Shown here one piece after another: positions 6,362 to 11,885 of a stretch of DNA of 13,560 nucleotides. The position numbers were made by a program, and so were the translations under genes. The notes under the pieces are model-generated. The model had not been told where the DNA came from, made no database searches, and was given only the letters and a program-made list of their open reading frames with translations. This DNA comes from Coleofasciculus sp. S288 (lineage in GTDB: Bacteria; Cyanobacteriota; Cyanobacteriia; Cyanobacteriales; Coleofasciculaceae). Location: positions 1 through 13,560 of the forward strand of contig JAIUYC010000009.1 in the NCBI GenBank assembly GCA_020216575.1, read 5' to 3'. Position 1 is the first letter of the stretch. The number at the start of each line of letters is the position of its first letter.

Positions 6362-7186
6362 TTGCTGTTGTTATCTGCTTACTTATTGATCTCTCACGGA
6401 AGTCGCGACCCACGTCCCCAGCTAGCGATGGAAAAACTAGCTGAACTGGTTCGCGATCGCCTCAGAACAGGACTAAAACAGGGAACGCACGCCTTGTCGG
6501 TTCAAACCAATCGCTACTGGAAACCGTTAGAGGCTAACCGTATAACTGCGTCAACTTGGATACGAAGTAGTGCTGAGTATCCTCTTGTCGGAACAGCGAC
6601 GTTGGAACTGGCAGAGGAACCCTTACACCAGCAAATCCGGCAATTTGCCAGTGTTGCGCTTGCTGCTGGCTGCAACCACCTCCAGTTGTTGCCCCTATTT
6701 CTGTTGCCAGGAGTTCATGTAGTCGAGGATATTCCTCAAGAAGTGGCTCTGGCGCAACAAGAGGTCGGTCAAGCGGTGGTGATCAACCAACGACCTCACA
6801 TTGGAGATCATCCAGGTTTGAGCAAACTGGTGGCAACCCAAGTGGCAACGGTAAACGCCGACGTCAAGATTTTGTTATCTCATGGAAGCCGTCGCGTGGG
6901 TGGCAATGAGTCGGTAGAGGCAGTCGCCAAGCAACTGGGAGCTATGACAGCGTATTGGTCGGTGAAGCCGACGTTAGAGGAGCAGATTGAAGGTTTAGTG
7001 CGTGCAGGTTACAAGCAAATCGCAATTCTGCCATACTTTCTGTTTTCAGGAGGCATTACAGATGCGATCGCTCAAATGGTTACCGAACTCCAACAACAGT
7101 TTGCCACTGTTGAGTTGAGTCTCGGTGAACCCATTGGAGCGACAGACCAATTAGCCGATTTGCTTGTGGAGTTGATTGCGAGATGA
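6362..7186 (+). CDS. cbiX: Sirohydrochlorin chelatase, two-domain CbiX/SirB type
   Basis: A 274-residue class II chelatase that inserts Fe2+ (siroheme) or Co2+ (cobalamin) into sirohydrochlorin. It is a tandem of two CbiX half-domains: LLISHGSRDPRP (8-19) opens the first and ILLSHGSRR (170-178) the second. The N-terminal half carries both metal-site His residues, H12 and H119 (LLPGVHVVEDIP). The second half keeps H174, but the matching loop reads FLFSGGITDAI with no His, so only one half is likely to be catalytic; this is usual for long CbiX. The start is TTG 6362; an in-frame TAA at 6341 limits extension, and AAAGG (6342-6346) is 15 nt away, so translation may be modest or the start slightly later. 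The stop overlaps the cobA start (ATGA, 7183-7186), implying translational coupling. Confidence 0.93.
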   Translation: MLLLSAYLLISHGSRDPRPQLAMEKLAELVRDRLRTGLKQGTHALSVQTNRYWKPLEANRITASTWIRSSAEYPLVGTATLELAEEPLHQQIRQFASVALAAGCNHLQLLPLFLLPGVHVVEDIPQEVALAQQEVGQAVVINQRPHIGDHPGLSKLVATQVATVNADVKILLSHGSRRVGGNESVEAVAKQLGAMTAYWSVKPTLEEQIEGLVRAGYKQIAILPYFLFSGGITDAIAQMVTELQQQFATVELSLGEPIGATDQLADLLVELIAR

Positions 7187-7962
7187 GCCAGACAGAGATC
7201 AAGAACGCCGAAGAAGAGAGGAAAACATCTTTGGGTAAGGTGTATTTAGTCGGAGCCGGACCGGGAGACCCGGGGCTGCTGACGCTTAAGGGAAAGGGAC
7301 TGTTGGAATGTGCCGATGTCGTCGTCTACGATGCACTGGTCAGTCCCCAAATTTTGGCAATGATTAATCCCCAGGCAGAAAAAATTGATGCTGGGAAACG
7401 CATGGGGCGTCACTCTCTGTTGCAGGAAAAAACCACCCAGCTATTAATTGATAAGGCACAGACTCATGCTATAGTTGTGCGCCTCAAGGGAGGCGACCCG
7501 TTTGTGTTTGGTCGTGGCGGTGAGGAAATGCAGGACTTGGTGCAAGCGGGTGTATCGGTGGAAGTAGTGCCGGGGGTAACCTCTGGGATTGCAGCACCCG
7601 CTTATGCCGGAATTCCGTTGACTCACCGAGATTACAGTTCCTCGGTCACATTTGTCACGGGTCACGAGGCAGCAGGGAAGTATCGCCCGAAAGTGAATTG
7701 GGATGCGATCGCTCATGGCTCGGAAACGATTGTAATTTACATGGGCGTTCATAATCTGCCCCATATCGTGGCTGAACTCTACCAGGCTGGTTTAAAAGAC
7801 GAGACGCCCGTGGCTCTGATTCGTTGGGGAACCCGACCCGACCAAGAAGAATTAGTTGGCACCTTGGCAACGATTGTGGAACAAGTTGAGGTGGCTCAGT
7901 TTGGTTCGCCTGCGATTGTTGTGATTGGAAATGTAGTGCAGTTACACGGTGTTTTACATTGA
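7183..7962 (+). CDS. cobA: Uroporphyrinogen-III C-methyltransferase
   Basis: A 259-residue S-adenosylmethionine-dependent methylase that adds methyl groups at C2 and C7 of uroporphyrinogen III to make precorrin-2, the branch point to siroheme and cobalamin. Motifs are complete: VGAGPGDP (23-30) for [19 protein letters not shown] (100-115), VPGVTSG (129-135), AGIPLTHR (142-149) and VTGH (158-161). The length is that of a stand-alone CobA, not the fused CysG, so precorrin-2 oxidation must be done elsewhere. The first 17 residues are a non-conserved charged extension. It overlaps cbiX by four bases, and GGAG (7168-7171) inside cbiX serves as its likely ribosome site. The two encode non-adjacent steps of one pathway. 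The HIP1 site at 7705-7712 lies inside the gene. Confidence 0.96.
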   Translation: MSQTEIKNAEEERKTSLGKVYLVGAGPGDPGLLTLKGKGLLECADVVVYDALVSPQILAMINPQAEKIDAGKRMGRHSLLQEKTTQLLIDKAQTHAIVVRLKGGDPFVFGRGGEEMQDLVQAGVSVEVVPGVTSGIAAPAYAGIPLTHRDYSSSVTFVTGHEAAGKYRPKVNWDAIAHGSETIVIYMGVHNLPHIVAELYQAGLKDETPVALIRWGTRPDQEELVGTLATIVEQVEVAQFGSPAIVVIGNVVQLHGVLH

Positions 7963-8334
7963 AGCAGCTTGACTTAGTTATAAATGAAGTGGGAGTCACC
8001 AAACATCAGGTAAGCCAGAAGTCGAGCGATCGCTTCCATGCATCCAGAACCTATATATAATCGAATCACCATCGGGTGCGCCAAATCGCTTTTTGCTCTT
8101 TTAGAGTCATAACAGAGCGGTAAGAACTTGAACTAGATAACCGTAAAGGTCATAAGTTTTCTAACCCTCTTGACTTTTAACTCCTATACGGGCGGGTTTA
8201 ACGAGGGATCTGGCATTCCCAGGATATTCTGGTTAAACTCGCCCCTACGACTCCTAACTTCATACCCCAATCGTTTTCTCCCGTAGAATCACTTAAGCTA
8301 GGGGCTAAGGTAAGGGCTGGGGTGCCAAGCTGCC
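7963..8334. other. 372-bp intergenic region before the TPR gene
   Basis: No supported ORF. It contains a HIP1 site (8026-8033), a weak promoter-like pair (TTGAAC 8128-8133 and CATAAG 8151-8156, 17 nt apart), and a 13-bp inverted repeat (8190-8244). Nothing resembling a known riboswitch or tRNA was recognised. Confidence 0.4.
8190..8244 (+). repeat. 13-bp inverted repeat with 29-nt loop
   Basis: GGGCGGGTTTAAC (8190-8202) pairs with GTTAAACTCGCCC (8232-8244): 12 Watson-Crick pairs and one G-U. The loop contains a further GGGA/TCCC stem (8205-8208 and 8217-8220). GGGCGGGTTTA...AACCCGCCC palindromes are dispersed repeats in cyanobacteria (from memory), so this is probably a repeat copy. It lies 90 bp before the TPR gene and could be in its leader. 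Confidence 0.55.
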
Positions 8335-10119
8335 ATGATTAACCAAGTCTTAAATAACCGCTATCGCATCGTTAGAGTTTTGGGTTCGGGGACGTCTGGA
8401 CTCATCTATCTGGCTGCGGATAATCGCCATCCCGATTTCCCCGTTTGTGTGATCAGACAGTTAAAACTTCCCAAGAGAAACTCCCAAGCGTTAGCTCGCC
8501 TCCAGTTTCTCCTCGATCGCAAATCGGAAGCCCTAGAACGGCTGGCACAAGATAACCAGAGTCCCGAAATATTGGATTTCTTCATCGAAGACCAAAAGTT
8601 TTATCTGGTTGAAGAATTCGTTCCAGGGCATCCCATAAACGCCCCTAGGGACTCCAACCCCCTCCAGGTTGAAGACCAAGGCGTTGTGCGGTTAGAAGAA
8701 ATGTTGGAGATTCTGGGATCAAAACCCGTATCCGAGTGGAACCAATCGCCAAGACAAGTTATTCCCCAGGAACTGGACATTGATTCTGAAAGTTTACAAT
8801 CGCAATCCCTGCCGAACTCTCATCGAATTCGTCACAAACGCGAGCCTCGAAAACTCCTCTGGCTCATACTGACAGGGGGAGCAATTTTACTCGTTTTAGT
8901 GGGGTTGGTGGTGATTTTCCAGAGTCAATCCCAGGTGAAGGCAAAAGCACTCTACAACCAGGGAGTCGAAAAACTTAAACAGGGCGATTTGCAAGGAGCG
9001 ATTAAAGATTTCAACCAGGCAATTCGGCTCAATCCCAACGATGCCGCAGTCTACGGAAACCGAGGAAATGCTCACTATGACTTGGGAGCCTATAAAGCTG
9101 CGATCGAAGATTACAACAAAATGATTCAGCTCGATCCAAAAAATGCTGGTGCTTACTACAATCGAGGACTTGCCCGTTATGAGTTAGAAGATTGGCAGGG
9201 AACGGTTGAGGATTTAAACCAGCTAATTCGCCTCCAACCTACTGATGGCGACGCCTACTACAAACGGGGTGTTGCTCACTACGAACTAGGAAACTACGAA
9301 GCGGCAATTGAGGATTTAAATCAGGCAATTCGGTTCAATCCCGAGGATGCCAAGGCTTATGCTTCACGAGGGCTGGCGCGTGCGGCGACAGGGAATAGGC
9401 AGCAGGCAATGGCAGACTACACCAAGGCAATTGCCTTAGATCCCAAAGATGCTACGGCTTACTACAGTCGGGGGAGAGCAAGATTTCTTTTGGGAGACTA
9501 TGAAGGAGCTGTTGAGGACTACAATCGGTCTATTGACCTCGATCCGAAGGATGCTGATGCTTACACTAACCGTTGCAGTGCGAGGTTGAATTTAGGGGCT
9601 TATAAAGACGCGATCGCGGATTGTACCCAGTCAATCGAACTCAATCCCAACAGCGACACTGCCTATAACAATCGGTGTATTGCCTACTTCAACCTCAAAC
9701 AGTACGAAGACGCCCTCAAAGATTGCAGCCAAGCAATTCGCATTGCTCCGACGAATGACACGGCTTACAGTAACCGGGGAGATGTGCGTCGGGAGTTGGG
9801 AGATAAGCAAGGATCGCTCGAAGATTATACCCAAGCGATTCGGTTGAATCCAAACAACAGCGTTGCCTACAGTAACCGAGGGGATGCTCGTCGAGACTTA
9901 GACGACGATCGCGGTGCTCTCCAGGATTACACTGAAGCCATTCGGATCAATCCTAAAAATCCCTTTGCGTTCTATGGACGAGCACTAACCAACGTTGCCT
10001 TGGGAAATAAGTCTGAAGCGATCGAAGATTTCCAAGAAGCATCCAGACTCTTTTTAGATAGCGGCAGGATTGGTGGCTACAACGATGCTCAGTTCCAGCT
10101 CAAAAAGCTTCGCAACTAG
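8335..10119 (+). CDS. Membrane TPR protein with degenerate Ser/Thr-kinase N-lobe
   Basis: A 594-residue protein in three parts. Residues 1-127 match the start of cyanobacterial Ser/Thr kinases: RYRIVRVLGSGTSGLIYLA (9-27, glycine loop G17/G19/G22), the beta-3 strand VCVIRQL (37-43) and hinge FYLVEEFVPGHPI (89-101). The beta-3 Lys is Arg41, and the HRD and DFG motifs are absent because the C-lobe is missing, so it cannot be an active kinase. A charged linker leads to one membrane helix (about 174-195). Residues 203-576 are eleven TPRs in exact 34-residue register, the last degenerate (ending LFLD). With the TPRs on the far side of the membrane from the lobe, it may act as a scaffold or sensor. 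ATG 8335 has no strong ribosome site. No partner gene is obvious. Confidence 0.92.
   Translation: MINQVLNNRYRIVRVLGSGTSGLIYLAADNRHPDFPVCVIRQLKLPKRNSQALARLQFLLDRKSEALERLAQDNQSPEILDFFIEDQKFYLVEEFVPGHPINAPRDSNPLQVEDQGVVRLEEMLEILGSKPVSEWNQSPRQVIPQELDIDSESLQSQSLPNSHRIRHKREPRKLLWLILTGGAILLVLVGLVVIFQSQSQVKAKALYNQGVEKLKQGDLQGAIKDFNQAIRLNPNDAAVYGNRGNAHYDLGAYKAAIEDYNKMIQLDPKNAGAYYNRGLARYELEDWQGTVEDLNQLIRLQPTDGDAYYKRGVAHYELGNYEAAIEDLNQAIRFNPEDAKAYASRGLARAATGNRQQAMADYTKAIALDPKDATAYYSRGRARFLLGDYEGAVEDYNRSIDLDPKDADAYTNRCSARLNLGAYKDAIADCTQSIELNPNSDTAYNNRCIAYFNLKQYEDALKDCSQAIRIAPTNDTAYSNRGDVRRELGDKQGSLEDYTQAIRLNPNNSVAYSNRGDARRDLDDDRGALQDYTEAIRINPKNPFAFYGRALTNVALGNKSEAIEDFQEASRLFLDSGRIGGYNDAQFQLKKLRN
8941..10062 (+). 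repeat. Eleven tandem 102-bp TPR-coding units
   Basis: The TPR array repeats at exactly 34 codons, with unit ends NPND, DPKN, QPTD, NPED, DPKD, DPKD, NPNS, APTN, NPNN and NPKN at residues 236 to 542 in steps of 34. Units 9 and 10 share AYSNRGD and a very similar core, which suggests recent duplication. Units 7 and 8 each replace the canonical NRG and the later DY with NRC and DC. Confidence 0.85.
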
Positions 10120-10164
10120 GATAATAGGGAAATCAGGCATATCTTTGCAGGAGGCTTGATAACC

Positions 10165-10740
10165 ATGACGATTGCATCCCAGAAACTAACGTTTGAGGAC
10201 TATCTTAACTATGACGACGGCACTGATACCCAGTATGAGCTAGTGAACGGGGAGTTAGTGCCGATGCCGCCGGAGTCTCGCCTTAATTCGCAGATAGCGA
10301 TGTTTCTTGTGTTTGAGCTAGCTAAACTCGTACCGTCTTATCTTATCTGTCACAAAGATACTGAGATAGAAGTGAGTGGCAGATTTGCATCGGCGCGACT
10401 GCCCGATGTGATGGTGTTGACAGAGGAATTGAATACCATTTTGGGCAATGCTCGTGGCACAATTACCCGCGATATGCCGCCGCCTCAGTTAGTTGTTGAA
10501 GTGGTGTCACCAGGGAAGGACAACGAAGATCGAGATTATCGCTACAAGCGCTCTGAGTATGCGGCGCGGGGAATTGAGGAATATTGGATTGTTGACCCGA
10601 TGCGGCAGATGTTTACGGTGCTGACGCTGGTAGATGGGCTGTATGAGGAGCAAGTGTTTCAGGATGATGAGCGTATTGTTTCGCCGACGTTGCCGGATTT
10701 GGAATTGACAACTGAGAGGGCGATGAATGTTGGAGGTTGA
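10165..10740 (+). CDS. Uma2-family (DUF820) PD-(D/E)XK nuclease-like protein, copy 1
   Basis: A 191-residue protein of the Uma2 family, a restriction-endonuclease-like fold greatly expanded in cyanobacteria and of unknown cellular role. Visible marks are YELVNGEL (24-31), RLPDVMVL (79-85, D81), LVVEVVSP (109-116, E112), and YKRSEYAARGI (127-137, K128) leading to YWIVDP. The acidic D and E and a candidate Lys are all present, so it is likely intact. ATG 10165 is preferred over TTG 10156 because AGGAGG (10149-10154) sits 10 nt before the ATG and only 1 nt before the TTG. It follows the TPR gene by 45 bp on the same strand and is followed by a paralog. Confidence 0.93.
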   Translation: MTIASQKLTFEDYLNYDDGTDTQYELVNGELVPMPPESRLNSQIAMFLVFELAKLVPSYLICHKDTEIEVSGRFASARLPDVMVLTEELNTILGNARGTITRDMPPPQLVVEVVSPGKDNEDRDYRYKRSEYAARGIEEYWIVDPMRQMFTVLTLVDGLYEEQVFQDDERIVSPTLPDLELTTERAMNVGG

Positions 10741-10819
10741 GATTCGAGCAGATAGGGAGGCGTTGGAGGAATTGCGTAGGATATTGAGCATACTTGACCA
10801 GTCTTTGCGAGAGGTATAG
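10727..10819 (+). CDS. Possible 30-residue coiled-coil micropeptide
   Basis: A short ORF in another frame overlaps the end of Uma2 copy 1 by 14 bp and ends 5 bp before copy 2. ATG 10727 has AGAGGG (10715-10720) 6 nt upstream. The product is charged and helical (REALEELRRILSIL at 10-23), with hydrophobic residues at 13, 16, 20, 23, 27 and 30, a regular 3-4 spacing typical of a coiled coil. The equivalent stretch after Uma2 copy 2 does not encode it. It may be a real coupled peptide, a relic of a Uma2 C-terminal helix, or chance. Confidence 0.33.
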   Translation: MLEVEIRADREALEELRRILSILDQSLREV

Positions 10820-10824
10820 CAGCC

Positions 10825-11397
10825 ATGTCCCTTGCAGCTAAAACAATGACGCTTGAGGACTACCTCAACTATGACGATGGCACAGATACTCAGTATGAGT
10901 TGGTGAATGGAGAACTAATTGTAATGCCTCCAGAGAGTGAACTCAACAGACGGATTGCCACGTTCTTGTTTGCCTACTTTCTGCAACAGGGAATTCCGCC
11001 CTATCGATTGACAATGAAGACTGAAATCGTGGTTAGTGGTTCGCGGGCAACGACACGCTTACCCGATCTAATGGTACTTTCTGAGGAACTGGCAACAGCA
11101 CTCTCAGGGGCAAGTCGCTCAACGGTGATAGCAGATATGCCTCCACCGATATTAGTGGTTGAGGTGGTTAGTCCAAATCAGGAGAATCGAGACTATCGCT
11201 ACAAGCGTTCTGAGTACGCCGCACGGGGCATTGCAGAATATTGGATTGTTGATCCGATGCAACAACGAGTCACAGTGCTGGAGTGGGTGGATGGGCTGTA
11301 TGAGGAGCAAGTGTTTCAGGGTGATGAGCGTATCATCTCACCAACGTTGCCCAATTTGGAATTGACGACTGAGAGGGTGATGAATGCTGGAAGGTAG
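10825..11397 (+). CDS. Uma2-family (DUF820) PD-(D/E)XK nuclease-like protein, copy 2
   Basis: A 190-residue paralog of the preceding Uma2 gene. Residues 11-31 are identical in both, and the C-terminal part from RDYRYKRSEYAARGI (122-136) to the end differs at few positions. The middle (about 41-77 and 85-107) has diverged strongly. Candidate active-site residues are D81 (RLPDLMVL), E113 (VVEVVSP) and K127. ATG 10825 has GAGAGG (10809-10814) 10 nt upstream. The leader just before the start (TCTTTGC followed by a GAGG box) resembles that of copy 1, so the duplication included the ribosome-site region. The gene is convergent with the sensor kinase, with 74 bp between stops. Confidence 0.93.
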   Translation: MSLAAKTMTLEDYLNYDDGTDTQYELVNGELIVMPPESELNRRIATFLFAYFLQQGIPPYRLTMKTEIVVSGSRATTRLPDLMVLSEELATALSGASRSTVIADMPPPILVVEVVSPNQENRDYRYKRSEYAARGIAEYWIVDPMQQRVTVLEWVDGLYEEQVFQGDERIISPTLPNLELTTERVMNAGR

Positions 11398-11471
11398 CTC
11401 CCAATCTAATATTAGAATCGAGCGATCGCACCTATCATCCCACCTTTAAAGCTTTTCAAATTTTGAATGGC

Positions 11472-11882
11472 TTACTCCCTAGCTGCGACCGATAGGGGAA
11501 GTGTAACAATAATAGTCGTGCCGACGCCTACTTCACTCTTCAGGGCTATTTCCCCACTCTGTAACTCCAGACATTTTTTGACAACACTTAAACCCAAACC
11601 CGTTCCTGGAATATTCTCAATATTTTTGCCCCGATGGAATAGCTCAAACAGATGGTTTTGGTCTTCTAAGGGAATGCCAATCCCTTGGTCTTGGATTTTG
11701 AAAATTGCCTTTTCCTGCTCACAAATTAAAGTAAAATTAATCTGTCCTCCTTGAGGAGAATATTTAAGAGCATTTGTCAGTAAATTAGTCAAGATAGAAT
11801 GCAGTAGTTTTTCATCAAGGTGTGCTATTGAGCATTGCCCCTGAGTTACAAACGTCATTTGATGATTAGAACTGGCATTGAG
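11472..11882 (-). pseudogene. Histidine kinase ATPase domain, cut off by an in-frame stop
   Basis: This is the catalytic ATP-binding half of the sensor kinase read from 13560. It is in the same frame as the upstream part and separated only by TAA 11885-11883. Counting from ATG 11858, the N box is LLTNALKYSP (26-35, N29), G1 is DQGIGIP (57-63), the F box is LFELFHRG (70-77), and G2 is GTGLGL (85-90). All look intact, as does the C-terminus (LPLSVAARE). There are eight further sense codons between TAA and that ATG. No ribosome site precedes ATG 11858, so separate translation would need reinitiation or readthrough. Freshly broken kinase is the simplest reading; a genuine split kinase or a base error in the assembly is possible. 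Confidence 0.8.
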
Positions 11883-11885
11883 TTA
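11883..11885 (-). other. Premature in-frame TAA in the sensor kinase
   Basis: The TAA lies between codons for VEEQ and LNAS with no frame change. Related kinases carry a continuous helix-linker here. One C-to-T change from CAA (Gln) would explain it, giving EEQQLNAS. The 136 codons after it are open and conserved-looking. Confidence 0.85.

Noticed and set aside
7444..8002. Antisense ORFs opposite cobA
   Set aside because: They have no family features, are rich in rare residues, and are explained by the codon bias of cobA.
8335..8715. Active Ser/Thr protein kinase
   Set aside because: The invariant beta-3 Lys is Arg, and the HRD and DFG motifs are missing.
10156..10164. TTG 10156 as start of Uma2 copy 1
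   Set aside because: Only 1 nt separates it from AGGAGG; ATG 10165 has normal spacing.
11440..11470. Bidirectional terminator between Uma2 copy 2 and the sensor kinase
   Set aside because: Only short AT palindromes (AAAGCTTT and TTCAAATTTTGAA) are present; they have no GC stem or adequate loop.
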